Below are positions 9,231-18,522 of a stretch of 64,000 nt of DNA, in pieces. Position 1 is the first letter of the stretch; every line of letters begins with the position of its first letter. The stretch is taken from positions 57,344 through 121,343 of the forward strand of contig NZ_AFWT01000018.1 of NCBI RefSeq assembly GCF_000224065.1, read 5' to 3'. The DNA comes from Thiorhodococcus drewsii AZ1. Its GTDB lineage: Bacteria; Pseudomonadota; Gammaproteobacteria; Chromatiales; Chromatiaceae. The position numbers and the translations under genes are program-made. Under the pieces are notes generated by a model that searched no databases, had not been told where the DNA came from, and saw only the letters and a program-made list of their open reading frames with translations.

Positions 9231-10258
9231 GTCGCCTACGGGAAGCCGTGGTGGAGGATTTTGGCCCGGAGGTGCGCCGCTGGCTGCCGCCGGATGTCGG
9301 CGCCCCGCCACCTCCGCCCCCCGAGCCTCCCGAGCCCGAGATCGAGCCGCCTACCGAGGAGGAGGTTGCTGCCATCAAGGAGGAGGCGCGTCTTTCCGGT
9401 GCCGAAACGGGTTTTCGCGAGGGGTATCAGGCGGGCTACAAAGAAGGGCGCGAAAAGGCCGAGACTGAGGCGGCGGCCGAGTGTCAGGAGCGTGAGGCGC
9501 GCGAGCAGGAGTTGCGCGAGCAGACCGAGCAGCAGTTGCGCGAGACGGTCGCTGCCTTGGAGGGCATCGCTCACGACCTGGTCGATCCGCTGGCCTCGCT
9601 CGGCGACGACCTGGAGCCGGAACTTCTAACCTTGACGGTGACCTTGGCCGAGCGCGTGATCATGGATACGCTCGATCGGCGGCCCGAGCTATTGCAGGGC
9701 GTTCTGCGGCGTGCCTTGGATCAGTTGCCATCACGCCAGCATAAGATCCGGGTCCATGTCCATCCGGACGAACAGCAAATCCTCGAAACCTATGTCCAGA
9801 CGCGGGACGAGGCCATTTCCTGGGTTCCGGATTCCGAGATGCGGCGCGGTGGTTGCATAGTAGACAGTGGTCCGAGCCGTATCGACGCCCGCTTTGAAAC
9901 GCGTTTGCGCCAGGCAGTCGAGGCCATCTGGGGCGAGCTGGCGCAGCCTCTGACAGCGGCTGCTCCGGCAGAGGCTTCCGACACAGAGGCTACCGAAGAG
10001 GATGGGGCTCGACTCGATACGCATGAGTCGATAACGGATGCGCCAGAGCGCCCGATACGTCAGAGCCCGATACGTCAGAGCCCGATACGTCAGAGCCCGA
10101 TACGTCAGAGCCCGATGCGTCAGAGCCCGATGCGTCAGAGCCCGATGCGTCAGAGCCCGATACGCCAGAGCCCGATGTGCCCGACCCCGATGCGTCGGAA
10201 CCCGAGCCCCTTTCCGAACCCAAGACGGATCCAGGATCCAGTTGATATCAGCCCATGA
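9227..10258 (+). CDS. fliH: Flagellar assembly protein FliH with repetitive C-terminal tail, probable frameshift
   Basis: FliH regulates the export ATPase FliI. Residues 1-270 carry a proline-rich start ([13 protein letters not shown]), a long charged coiled coil with GxxxG-like spacing ([17 protein letters not shown]), and the conserved C-domain ([32 protein letters not shown]). After residue ~274 the annotated frame reads RQSPIRQSP repeats. The same DNA read one frame back gives the acidic repeat [10 protein letters not shown], continuing the preceding acidic text DAPE after a 2-base insertion at 10049-10050. The frame used here ends in ATGA with fliI; the other ends at 10245. FliI coupling favours the first, composition the second. 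Confidence 0.9.
   Translation: MSRLREAVVEDFGPEVRRWLPPDVGAPPPPPPEPPEPEIEPPTEEEVAAIKEEARLSGAETGFREGYQAGYKEGREKAETEAAAECQEREAREQELREQTEQQLRETVAALEGIAHDLVDPLASLGDDLEPELLTLTVTLAERVIMDTLDRRPELLQGVLRRALDQLPSRQHKIRVHVHPDEQQILETYVQTRDEAISWVPDSEMRRGGCIVDSGPSRIDARFETRLRQAVEAIWGELAQPLTAAAPAEASDTEATEEDGARLDTHESITDAPERPIRQSPIRQSPIRQSPIRQSPMRQSPMRQSPMRQSPIRQSPMCPTPMRRNPSPFPNPRRIQDPVDISP
10051..10200 (+). repeat. Ten tandem 15-bp repeats in the 3' end of fliH
   Basis: The unit CCCGATACGTCAGAG is repeated ten times head to tail; the last three copies have drifted. Copies one to four carry ATA and copies five to seven GTG-type ATG, so expansion occurred in blocks. The unit length is a multiple of three, so copy-number change preserves frame. 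A partial unit GATGCGCCAGAG (10037-10048) precedes the array but is offset by two bases. Confidence 0.95.
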
Positions 10259-11649
10259 CACAGACCATTCGCGACCTTCAGGATCGGGGTGCCGGACAAT
10301 TGGCGCTCGGTTTGCGCGAGCGCCTGGCGCAGTCGCGTCAGCGCGTCGAGAAGGCGCCAGATCCTCAGCCGGAGGGACGTTTGTCGCGCATGGTGGGCAT
10401 GACGCTGGAGGCCGAGGGTATCCGTTTGCCGGTCGGGGGGCGGGCGGCCATTCATACCGTGAGCGGTCAGCGTCTCGGCGCCGAAGTCGTGGGTTTCAAT
10501 GGCGAGCGAACCTTCCTGATGCCGGAAGGGCGGCTGGAGGGACTGATTCCTGGCGCTCGTATCGAGCCGCTGGAGCAGAGTCGTCGGATTCCCGTCGGTC
10601 CCGAGTTGCTGGGGCGCGTGGTGGACGCGCTCGGCAAGCCCTTGGATGGCGGTGGTCCTATCCGGACGCAGGAGGAGGTTCCGATCGAGGGGCGACCGAT
10701 CAACCCGCTGACCCGGGTGCCGGTCAAGACTCCCCTGGATGTCGGGATCCGGGCGCTTAACGGGTTGCTGTCGGTCGGTCGTGGTCAGCGTCTCGGGTTA
10801 TTCGCTGGCAGTGGCGTCGGTAAGAGCGTGCTGTTGGGGATGATGACCAAGCATACCGAGGCCGATGTGATCGTCGTGGGTCTGATCGGCGAGCGTGGCC
10901 GCGAGGTCAACGAATTCATCAGTGAAATCCTGGATGTCGAGTCGCGTAAACGGACGGTGGTGGTGGCGGTTCCCGCCGATCAGTCGCCACTCCTGCGTCA
11001 GCATGGGGCATGGGTCTCGACCACGATGGCCGAGTATTTTCGCGATCGAGGACTTAATGTGCTGCTGCTGATGGATTCATTGACGCGTTTCGCTCAGGGG
11101 GCACGTGAGATCGCCATGGCGATCGGCGAACCTCCGGCCACCAAGGGCTATTCGGCCTCCGTGTTTGCCCGTTTGCCGCAATTGGTCGAGCGTGCAGGCA
11201 ATGGCGACGAGGGGGGCGGCTCCATCACGGCCTTCTATACGGTGCTCGCCGAGGGGGATGATCAGAACGATCCCATTGTCGATTCGGCGCGGGCCATCTT
11301 GGATGGACACGTGGTGCTTTCGCGCGATATCGCTGCGACCGGCCGCTATCCGGCGATCGACGTCGGTGCCTCGGTCTCGCGCGTCATGAGCGCTGTGGTG
11401 ACCCCAGAGCATCAGAAAGCGGCCTACCGGTTTCGCAATTTGCTCGCGACCTATGAGAGCAACCGCGATCTGATCGCCGTTGGAGCCTACCGCAAGGGGT
11501 CCGATCCGCAATTGGACGAGGCGGTGGCCATGCACCCGCGGTTGGAGGCCTATTTGGGGCAGGATCGGACCGATGCGGCCGGGTTCGAGGCGTCTCGCCA
11601 GGCGTTGTTCGATCTGATCTCGGCGCCGAGCGGATTCAACCGAGGGTAG
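10255..11649 (+). CDS. fliI: Flagellum-specific export ATPase FliI
   Basis: FliI hydrolyses ATP to prepare substrates for the type III export gate. The 464-residue protein has the F1-beta-like core with Walker [12 protein letters not shown] (residues ~181-191), Walker [13 protein letters not shown], and the conserved [24 protein letters not shown]. Its ATG overlaps the fliH stop (ATGA), which indicates translational coupling, and fliJ starts five bases after it. Confidence 0.97.
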   Translation: MTQTIRDLQDRGAGQLALGLRERLAQSRQRVEKAPDPQPEGRLSRMVGMTLEAEGIRLPVGGRAAIHTVSGQRLGAEVVGFNGERTFLMPEGRLEGLIPGARIEPLEQSRRIPVGPELLGRVVDALGKPLDGGGPIRTQEEVPIEGRPINPLTRVPVKTPLDVGIRALNGLLSVGRGQRLGLFAGSGVGKSVLLGMMTKHTEADVIVVGLIGERGREVNEFISEILDVESRKRTVVVAVPADQSPLLRQHGAWVSTTMAEYFRDRGLNVLLLMDSLTRFAQGAREIAMAIGEPPATKGYSASVFARLPQLVERAGNGDEGGGSITAFYTVLAEGDDQNDPIVDSARAILDGHVVLSRDIAATGRYPAIDVGASVSRVMSAVVTPEHQKAAYRFRNLLATYESNRDLIAVGAYRKGSDPQLDEAVAMHPRLEAYLGQDRTDAAGFEASRQALFDLISAPSGFNRG

Positions 11650-11654
11650 CCCGC

Positions 11655-12092
11655 ATGAGCGTGAAACGTTTCCAGCGACTTCTCAAGATTCGCGAGGCCC
11701 AGGAGAACGAGGCAGCCGTCGGTTTGGCGGGGCGTCTCGCCGAACTGAATCGCGCCGAGTTGCAGCATAGGCAGTTGTCCGAGTACCAGAATCACTATCT
11801 CAACGCCTTGGTCCCCAACGATGTGAACATGCTGAAACAGTTGGGCTTGATGCACCAGCAATTACGCGAGGCGCTACAGCAGCAGGATCTGCGTGTCGCT
11901 GCGGCTCAATCTCAGGTCGATCAGGCCAGAGAGATCTGGTTGGAGCGGCATCAGGCGAGCCTTTCGCTGGACAAGCTGATCGAGCATCGTCGTCGGGCCG
12001 ATGCTGTTCGGGATAATCGCAATCAACAGCGCGAGCAGGACATGTGGGCGACGCGCAAGGCGTTCCAGCAGAATCCTGATAACGACATGTAA
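11655..12092 (+). CDS. fliJ: Flagellar export protein FliJ
   Basis: FliJ is the coiled-coil stalk of the export ATPase. The 145-residue product is almost entirely helical and charged, starting with the typical RFQRLLKIREAQENEAA and having a second long helix ending in RDNRNQQREQDMW. It sits between fliI and fliK as expected. Confidence 0.92.
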   Translation: MSVKRFQRLLKIREAQENEAAVGLAGRLAELNRAELQHRQLSEYQNHYLNALVPNDVNMLKQLGLMHQQLREALQQQDLRVAAAQSQVDQAREIWLERHQASLSLDKLIEHRRRADAVRDNRNQQREQDMWATRKAFQQNPDNDM

Positions 12093-12111
12093 CTGAGCGA
12101 GGAGATTCGAG

Positions 12112-14001
12112 ATGATGCAATCGAGCGGCTTGCAAGCCAGCCTGTCCGGTTTACTCGCGCAGTTGTTCGGCGGCCTTTCGGGCTCTGGCGATTCCCTGGA
12201 TGAGGCGGGCAATTCGGGTTTTCTTGACGCCCTCGGTGGGCAGTTGAAAGAACTGCTGGTCGATCAAGGCGTGGATCCTGCTGAAATCGCCGCCGTCGAC
12301 GGTCAGGAGTTGCTCGCACAGTTCGTGGCCTTGATCCAGGGGGCGCAACCGGTTCAGGACGAGCCAGATTTGGCGGATGGACTGGCGTTGGGCGTTTCGG
12401 ATACATCGGATGATTGGCGCGAAACTCCGACGGATTTGCTAGGGCGCATTCTGGAGTCGACGTCTGCCGGGGCGGCGGTTGCCTCGGATCTGCTGGAATC
12501 CGGCTCGGACATGCATGCTTTCTTGTCCGAATTGACGACCCTGTCTGTCTCCCAAACCTCAACAGACAAGCTGGCGCGCCTTCTCGAATCGGCGCCCTCT
12601 GGGGTGACATCCGACGCTGACGGCCAGTCTATTTCCGCTGAGGCTGAGGTTGCCTCCGAGGTCGTGGGGGCTGACTCGAATGGTCGTTCTCCCTCGGCCG
12701 CCTTGGCCGCGTCTTCGGATCCGCGAGTGCGGACGGATCGGGTCGATCGTGCTCTGAATTCTGTCTCCGCTGAGGCTGATGTTGCCTCCGAGGTTGAGGG
12801 GGCTGACTCGAATGGTCGTTCTCCCTTGGCCGCCTCGGCCGCGTCTTCGGATTCGCGAGCGCGGACGGATCGGGGCGATCGTTCTCTGGATTCAGTTTCC
12901 GCTGATGCTGATGTTGCCTCTGAGGTCGTGGGGGCTGACTCGAATGGTCGCTCAGCGACTACGTCTCCGGCTTCCCAAGCTGTGATCGATCGGCTGGGGC
13001 GTCTCTTGGAGTCTGTGTCGCCGGGGAGTAAGGTTGATTCCGGCGTCGCTAATATCAGCTCGGACGTTCGTTCGCTTCTGTCCGATTTGGCTAGATTATC
13101 CGATGCCAGACGTGTGACGTCCTCGGTTTCCCCGTCGGTAGAGACTGGCCTGGGCTTGGGCGAGGCTGACGAAGGTGGCGCTGCGATGACGACTGCCGCG
13201 GCGGGTGCGCTTCAGCGACTTGTCGATGCCTTTGCCGATTCCGGTTCGGAGCACTTTGTCGCTCAAGTTGCCGCGAATCCGGCTGACGATGCGGTCTCGG
13301 ATTCGTTGCCGTCGGCGGTGCGGCCATGGGGTGCCGGTGGTGTGGAGGACCGATTGAATCTGTCCTTGGATCGTGGCTCACCTTCAGGCATTGAGGAGGT
13401 CGTCGATAGTGGAATGGATCTCGTCGACTCTCAAGCGGATTTACTTCGCGAGGATGCCGATGCGGCTGTCACCGAGGATGACGCGTCGTTGACGGCCGCG
13501 ACGGCTACGACCACGACCTCGCGGTCGGTGACGGGTGCTGGTTTGCAGCGGCCCGGTGCTTTGGATCTGTACAGGCTCCTGCAGCCGGGCGGTGAGGCGC
13601 CTCTCGGCGATCAGGTGAAATGGGTGTTGCGCGAGGGGCTTTCGAGGGCCGAGATGAAGTTACGGCCACCGAGTCTAGGCGGGGTGGATGTCAAGATCAC
13701 CCAAGAGGGTGATAAGACGAGTGTCATCTTCGTCTCTCCGCATCCCATCGTGAGGGAGGTTCTCGAAGCGGCGATGCCGCGTTTGCGTGATGCGCTTGCT
13801 CAGGATGGAGTATCGCTCGCGCATCTGTCGGTCAGCGATCAGGGGGCTCAGGGCGGCGACACATCGCCCGGTCGAGATGGGGCTTCATCGAATGGGCTGT
13901 CTCAGCAGGCCGATGGAGACGATGCAGAAACGATCGGAGAGCCTCTGTTGATCAATACGACGGTTTCGGCCTTGTCGAAACGTCACGACTACTACATCTA
14001 A
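12112..14001 (+). CDS. fliK: Flagellar hook-length control protein FliK
   Basis: FliK measures hook length and switches export specificity through FlhB. The 629-residue protein has a long, disordered, serine- and aspartate-rich N-terminal region and the conserved C-terminal Flg_hook domain (SRAEMKLRPPSLGGVDVKI, HPIVREVLEAAMPRLRDAL). The N-region contains a 44-residue unit repeated about 2.4 times (residues ~175-281). GGAG lies shortly before the ATG. A second FliK-like protein is encoded at 32.8-34.8 kb. Confidence 0.93.
   Translation: MMQSSGLQASLSGLLAQLFGGLSGSGDSLDEAGNSGFLDALGGQLKELLVDQGVDPAEIAAVDGQELLAQFVALIQGAQPVQDEPDLADGLALGVSDTSDDWRETPTDLLGRILESTSAGAAVASDLLESGSDMHAFLSELTTLSVSQTSTDKLARLLESAPSGVTSDADGQSISAEAEVASEVVGADSNGRSPSAALAASSDPRVRTDRVDRALNSVSAEADVASEVEGADSNGRSPLAASAASSDSRARTDRGDRSLDSVSADADVASEVVGADSNGRSATTSPASQAVIDRLGRLLESVSPGSKVDSGVANISSDVRSLLSDLARLSDARRVTSSVSPSVETGLGLGEADEGGAAMTTAAAGALQRLVDAFADSGSEHFVAQVAANPADDAVSDSLPSAVRPWGAGGVEDRLNLSLDRGSPSGIEEVVDSGMDLVDSQADLLREDADAAVTEDDASLTAATATTTTSRSVTGAGLQRPGALDLYRLLQPGGEAPLGDQVKWVLREGLSRAEMKLRPPSLGGVDVKITQEGDKTSVIFVSPHPIVREVLEAAMPRLRDALAQDGVSLAHLSVSDQGAQGGDTSPGRDGASSNGLSQQADGDDAETIGEPLLINTTVSALSKRHDYYI
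12634..12955 (+). repeat. 132-bp tandem repeat within fliK
   Basis: Copies begin at 12634, 12766 and 12898; the first two are full length and the third is partial. Each encodes a 44-residue unit built on VASEV-GADSNGRS and a DRxDR-LxSVSA segment. DNA identity between copies is high, which indicates recent duplication. Changes in copy number would alter the length of the FliK ruler. Confidence 0.9.
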
Positions 14002-14090
14002 TTGGTAGTCGCCTCCGCTTCGCCCGAGCGAGCGGTCTACCGGTCTCGATGAGACTATCCAGATAGACAAGACACCCAGGGGTGTGAAGC

Positions 14091-14654
14091 ATGGCCGAAA
14101 AGAAGAAGAAAGAGGAATCCGCAGCAGAGGGTAAGGGGGGCGGGGGTAAGCTCAAGCTCATCATTTTGATTGTGTTGGTGCTGCTGATTCTCGGCGCTGG
14201 CGGGGGTGCGGCCTACTATTTCTTCGTTCTCGACAAGGCGGCGGAGACGACGGAGGAGGGCGCGGAGGCGTCGGAGGCCGAGGCTCAGCCGACTGAGCCA
14301 GAGTCTTCTGAGGCGATCGCCCCAGCATCCCCGCAGGATCCGGTGATCTATTACGCCCTTGAGCCTATCACTGTGAATATCACGGCGCCGGGGTCGGTGC
14401 GTTTCCTTCGCGTCAGTATCACCATTGCGACTCGGAACGAGAGAGTGGTTGCCGCTATCGAAAAGCACCTTCCGATGATTCGGAACGACCTCTTGTCCTA
14501 TCTGTCGAGTCAGGATTCGGCCGCGCTCAATACGACCGAGGGTAAGGATAAGTTGCGCGAGGAATTGCATTCCATGATCTCTGCGGACTTGACGCGATCC
14601 GCCCAACCGTCCGATATCGTCAACGTGCTCTTCACGGATTTTGTGATGCAGTAA
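14091..14654 (+). CDS. fliL: Flagellar basal body-associated protein FliL
   Basis: FliL is a single-pass inner-membrane protein that forms a ring around the stators. The 187-residue product has a lysine-rich N-terminus, one transmembrane helix (LKLIILIVLVLLILGAGGGA, residues ~21-40), an acidic linker, and the conserved periplasmic domain with VRFLRVSITIAT. It opens the fliLMNOPQR run, 89 bases after fliK. Confidence 0.95.
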   Translation: MAEKKKKEESAAEGKGGGGKLKLIILIVLVLLILGAGGGAAYYFFVLDKAAETTEEGAEASEAEAQPTEPESSEAIAPASPQDPVIYYALEPITVNITAPGSVRFLRVSITIATRNERVVAAIEKHLPMIRNDLLSYLSSQDSAALNTTEGKDKLREELHSMISADLTRSAQPSDIVNVLFTDFVMQ

Positions 14655-14663
14655 GGTAGGATT

Positions 14664-15644
14664 ATGTCACAGCAGACCGATATCCTCAGTCAAGACGAGA
14701 TCGACGCACTCCTGCATGGCGTCGACAGCGGTGATGTCGATACCGACGGAGAGGCATTTCCGGTCGACGGTCAAGCGCGATCCTATGATTTCGCGACTCA
14801 GGATCGTATCGTGCGTGGTCGCATGCCCACGCTCGATATGATCAATGAACGCTTTGCGCGCTATCTGCGTGTCCATCTCTTCAATATGCTGCGCCGTGCT
14901 TCGGAGATCTCGGTGATTGGCACCAGGGTCACCAAGTTCTCTGAGTATCTGCATTCGCTCTTTGTGCCGACGAGTCTGAACCTGCTTCGGGTGACCCCGC
15001 TGCATGGTACGGCTTTGATGGTGTTCGATCCTAAGCTGGTCTTCAGTTTGGTCGATAATTTCTTTGGCGGCGATGGACGTTTCTATTCGCGAATCGAAGG
15101 TCGAGACTTTACGCCGATGGAACTGCGCGTGATTCGAAGCCTACTCGATGCGGCGTTCGAGGATATGCAGAAGGCGTGGGAGCCTGTCATGGAGCTGCGT
15201 TTCGAGTTCCTCAATTCCGAGGTCAATCCACAATTTGCCAATATCGTGAGCCCGAGCGAGGTCGTTGTGATCAACGATTTTCATATCGAGCTCGAAGGTG
15301 GTGGAGGGAATCTGCATTTCACGCTTCCCTATTCGATGATCGAACCGATTCGCGAGCAGTTGGATACCGGATTGCAATCCGACCGTGCGGGTGTCGATAA
15401 GCGTTGGTTGCATGCCTTGCAGGAAGAGGTGCAATTGGCGGAGGTTCACATCAGCTCGGTGCTCGTCGAAAAGGATATGTCGGTTCGACAACTGCTGGAC
15501 GTGCGTCCGGGAGACATCCTGCCTATCGAGTTTCCTGAGCATGTTATCCTCAATGTGGAGGACATCCCGATGTTTCGTGGCAAATTTGGTGTGTCGAACG
15601 GAATCAATGCGATCAAAGTCGATGAGGTATTAATCAAAAATTGA
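14664..15644 (+). CDS. fliM: Flagellar motor switch protein FliM
   Basis: FliM forms the middle of the C-ring and receives CheY-P. The 326-residue protein starts with the CheY-binding peptide DILSQDEIDALLHG (residues 6-19), followed by the CheC-like middle domain (GTALMVFDPKLVFSLVDNFFGG) and a C-terminal SpoA domain. The same ALL-type peptide recurs in CheZ and twice in CheA of this cluster. Confidence 0.97.
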   Translation: MSQQTDILSQDEIDALLHGVDSGDVDTDGEAFPVDGQARSYDFATQDRIVRGRMPTLDMINERFARYLRVHLFNMLRRASEISVIGTRVTKFSEYLHSLFVPTSLNLLRVTPLHGTALMVFDPKLVFSLVDNFFGGDGRFYSRIEGRDFTPMELRVIRSLLDAAFEDMQKAWEPVMELRFEFLNSEVNPQFANIVSPSEVVVINDFHIELEGGGGNLHFTLPYSMIEPIREQLDTGLQSDRAGVDKRWLHALQEEVQLAEVHISSVLVEKDMSVRQLLDVRPGDILPIEFPEHVILNVEDIPMFRGKFGVSNGINAIKVDEVLIKN

Positions 15645-15736
15645 TCGTTTGGCAGTTAAATGAATGAGTGATCGAGTCCTAATGTTTGAAAGCACGGGAT
15701 GTTAGGTGACCGGTAACCATCGAGTGACGTTAATTC

Positions 15737-16252
15737 ATGACTAGCGAGAGCGATATGGGCGCTGATCAAGATCCGAACGAGGCCATCGCCGACGATTGGG
15801 CTGCAGCCCTTCAGGAGCAGCAAGATAATTCCGACGATGATGGAACGTCTTCGGATCTGTCCGCGCATGGTGTTGCGGCCGCCGAATCCTCCGCGCGTGG
15901 GGGTTTCGCCTCGGCCTCTGCCGAGGCCTTGCAGGCTCAGCCGATGAGTCCGGAGGATTTCTCTGGTTGGCAGCCGGGCGACCCGCAGTCCGAAGTCAAT
16001 CTCAACATGATTCTCGATGTTCCGGTCACCATTGCCATGGAGATTGGACGAACCAAGATTTCCATTCGGAATCTGTTGCAATTGAACCAAGGTTCGGTCG
16101 TGGAATTGGATCGGCTTGCTGGCGAGCCGCTCGATGTTCTCGTGAATGGGACTCTGATCGCGCATGGTGAGGTTGTCGTCGTCAACGAAAAATTCGGTAT
16201 TCGTCTCACCGATGTCATTAGCCCAAGCGAGCGGGTCAGGAAGTTGAGATGA
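15737..16252 (+). CDS. fliN: Flagellar motor switch protein FliN
   Basis: FliN is the lowest C-ring subunit. The 171-residue protein has a low-complexity acidic N-terminal extension and the SpoA domain from about residue 88 (LDVPVTIAMEIGRTKISIRNLLQLNQGSVVELD, given here only as the family hallmark region) to the end. The start could also be the ATG at 15755. Its stop overlaps the fliO start (ATGA). Confidence 0.95.
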   Translation: MTSESDMGADQDPNEAIADDWAAALQEQQDNSDDDGTSSDLSAHGVAAAESSARGGFASASAEALQAQPMSPEDFSGWQPGDPQSEVNLNMILDVPVTIAMEIGRTKISIRNLLQLNQGSVVELDRLAGEPLDVLVNGTLIAHGEVVVVNEKFGIRLTDVISPSERVRKLR

Positions 16253-16695
16253 GTCATTGGATCCGTGCCGGTTCGATTCCGTCCCGCATGGTTCTGGGAT
16301 TCGAGGTGGTGCTCATGGTCTCGCCGGTGCGTGCGGATGCGCTAGATTCTGGAGGGCATGCGGCAGCGGGATATCTGTCCCAACTGATCGGCGGGCTGGC
16401 TCTGGTCATCGTCGCGATTCTGATCTTCGCATGGCTCCTGCGGCGACTTTCGGGCGGTGCGATGCAGGGGCGTCAGGTGATCGATGTGTTGGCGGTTAAG
16501 CCGCTCGGAATGCGCGAGCGTTTGGTGCTGGTGCAGGTGGGCGGGGATCAGATATTGCTCGCTATGACTCCAGCCGGTATTCGGCATGTCCATACCTTGA
16601 CCCAGGCGGTCGATCCGAGTCTCTGCGCTGAGTCCGCGACCCTTGATTTTGCGGCTCTGTTGCGGCGTTTCGGTGGGAAGGAGTTGGGTGGATGA
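16249..16695 (+). CDS. fliO: Flagellar protein FliO
   Basis: FliO helps assemble the FliPQR export gate. The 148-residue product has an N-terminal hydrophobic region, one strong transmembrane helix ([19 protein letters not shown], residues ~46-64) and the conserved cytoplasmic stretch [19 protein letters not shown]. It overlaps fliN and fliP by four bases each, so the three are translationally coupled. Confidence 0.93.
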   Translation: MSHWIRAGSIPSRMVLGFEVVLMVSPVRADALDSGGHAAAGYLSQLIGGLALVIVAILIFAWLLRRLSGGAMQGRQVIDVLAVKPLGMRERLVLVQVGGDQILLAMTPAGIRHVHTLTQAVDPSLCAESATLDFAALLRRFGGKELGG

Positions 16696-17441
16696 GGTTT
16701 CCCTGGAGGACGATTGCGGTCCTGCTCCTCGGTTTCCTTCCGGGAGCCGTTTGGGCCCAGATCGGGGGGCTCAATGCGGTGACCGTGACCACGGCCCCGG
16801 ATGGAGGGCAGGTCTATTCGGTGACCCTACAGATCCTCATCATCATGACGTTGCTGACGCTCCTGCCGTCGGCGCTGATTATGATGACCTCCTTCACGCG
16901 CATCATCATCGTGTTATCGCTCTTGAGGCAGGGGCTTGGGACGGCCCAGGCGCCATCCAGTCAGATTCTGCTCGGGCTGGCCTTTTTTTTGACGCTGTTC
17001 GTGATGGCGCCGGTTTTTCAGGACATTTACGACACTGCGATTCTGCCCTACATGGACGAAAAGCTCGGTACGGAAGAGGCGTTGGTCAAGGCGGCCAAGC
17101 CGTTGCGAACCTTTATGCTGGAGCAGACGCGTGAAACGGATCTGCAGATGTTCGCTGAGATCAAGGGTCTCGACGGATTCGAGTCGCCTGACGATATCCC
17201 GCTGACTCTTTTGGTGCCGTCCTTCGTCATCAGCGAGTTGAAGACCGCCTTCCAGATGGGCTTTCTGATCCTCATTCCCTTTCTCATCATCGATATGGTG
17301 GTCGCCAGTGTTCTGATGTCGATGGGTATGATGATGCTGTCTCCCATGATCATCTCGTTGCCGTTCAAGATCATGCTCTTCGTGCTCGTCGACGGCTGGT
17401 CGCTTCTGATGGGTACCCTGGCCCAGAGTTTTTACTCCTGA
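16692..17441 (+). CDS. fliP: Flagellar export gate protein FliP
   Basis: FliP is the main subunit of the export gate. The 249-residue protein has a cleavable signal peptide ([17 protein letters not shown]), then four transmembrane helices, with the family signatures [36 protein letters not shown] and the C-terminal [11 protein letters not shown]. Confidence 0.97.
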   Translation: MRFPWRTIAVLLLGFLPGAVWAQIGGLNAVTVTTAPDGGQVYSVTLQILIIMTLLTLLPSALIMMTSFTRIIIVLSLLRQGLGTAQAPSSQILLGLAFFLTLFVMAPVFQDIYDTAILPYMDEKLGTEEALVKAAKPLRTFMLEQTRETDLQMFAEIKGLDGFESPDDIPLTLLVPSFVISELKTAFQMGFLILIPFLIIDMVVASVLMSMGMMMLSPMIISLPFKIMLFVLVDGWSLLMGTLAQSFYS

Positions 17442-17452
17442 GGAGGTGTCCG

Positions 17453-17722
17453 ATGACTCCCGAAATGGTGATCGACGTTGGAAAGGAGGCGGGTGAGATC
17501 GTCGTCCTGATGGCGGCTCCGCCCCTGCTTGCGGGCCTGGTGGTCGGTCTCATCGTGAGCCTGTTTCAGACCGCGACCTCGATCCAGGAAATGACGCTCA
17601 CTTTCATCCCCAAACTGCTCGCAGTGGGGGCGGCATTGGTGCTGGGTGGTCACTGGATGTTGTCGCTCATCACCGATTACATTATCCGGCTTTATCACAG
17701 CATTCCCAATATGATCGGCTGA
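17453..17722 (+). CDS. fliQ: Flagellar export gate protein FliQ
   Basis: FliQ is the small two-helix subunit of the export gate. At 89 residues it has the normal family length, with the helices joined by the conserved SLFQTATSIQEMTLTFIPK. A good GAGGTG site lies seven bases before the ATG. Confidence 0.97.
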   Translation: MTPEMVIDVGKEAGEIVVLMAAPPLLAGLVVGLIVSLFQTATSIQEMTLTFIPKLLAVGAALVLGGHWMLSLITDYIIRLYHSIPNMIG

Positions 17723-17747
17723 CGGGCGGCGTCCCTCAATCACTCGG

Positions 17748-18521
17748 ATGACCTTTGCGGCCGACGACATCCTGCTGTGGGTCGGTGCGATCATGTGGCC
17801 TTTCGTGCGCATCAGCGCCATGCTTCTGGTCGCGCCCGTCTTCGGTGGGCGTAATGTGAATGCGCGGGTGCGTCTCGGACTCGGGTTGCTGCTCGCGCTG
17901 GTTGTGGCGCCCGATCTCAAGCCCGTTCCCGAGATCGATCCCTTGAGTCTTGAAGGACTGGTCGTGGCCGTCCACCAGGTGATCATCGGTGTCGCCATGG
18001 GATTCGTGGTGCAACTCGTCTTTGCGGCACTGGTTCTGGCGGGCGAGAGCATCGCGATGTCGATGGGGTTGGGGTTCGCCTCGGCCCTGGATCCGGTTAG
18101 CGGAATCCAGGTGCCCTTGGTGTCTCAGTTCTACACGGTTCTGGCGACACTCATTTTTCTTGCGCTCAACGGCCATCTGGTCCTGATCGATCTCCTGCTA
18201 CGCAGTTTTCAGACGCTCCCGATCGCCTCGGCTGGGATCTCGACCGATGATCTCTGGGCCGTGGTTCGGTTTGCCAGTGCCATGTACTCCAGCGCCTTGT
18301 TGATCGCTATTCCATCGGTGGCATCATTGTTGCTTATAAATATCTCAATGGGGGTCGTTACGCGTGCCGCTCCCCAGCTCAATATCTTCGCGGTGGGGTT
18401 TCCCGTGACCCTGTTCGCGGGTTTCATCATTATCCTGCTGACTCTGCCTCAGCTGAGCGTTCGGGTCGGTGAGTTGTTGATGCTGGCCGTTCGGCTCGTT
18501 CGGCAGCTCGTGGGGGCTTGA
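17748..18521 (+). CDS. fliR: Flagellar export gate protein FliR
   Basis: FliR is the single-copy subunit of the export gate. The 257-residue protein has about six hydrophobic segments, with FVRISAMLLVAPVFGGRNV near the start and ISMGVVTRAAPQLNIFAVG near the end. It is followed by flhB after one base. Confidence 0.96.
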   Translation: MTFAADDILLWVGAIMWPFVRISAMLLVAPVFGGRNVNARVRLGLGLLLALVVAPDLKPVPEIDPLSLEGLVVAVHQVIIGVAMGFVVQLVFAALVLAGESIAMSMGLGFASALDPVSGIQVPLVSQFYTVLATLIFLALNGHLVLIDLLLRSFQTLPIASAGISTDDLWAVVRFASAMYSSALLIAIPSVASLLLINISMGVVTRAAPQLNIFAVGFPVTLFAGFIIILLTLPQLSVRVGELLMLAVRLVRQLVGA

Positions 18522-18522
18522 G

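Noticed and set aside
10051..10200. Tandem array as a CRISPR
   Set aside because: Units of 15 bp abut without spacers and lie inside a coding region.
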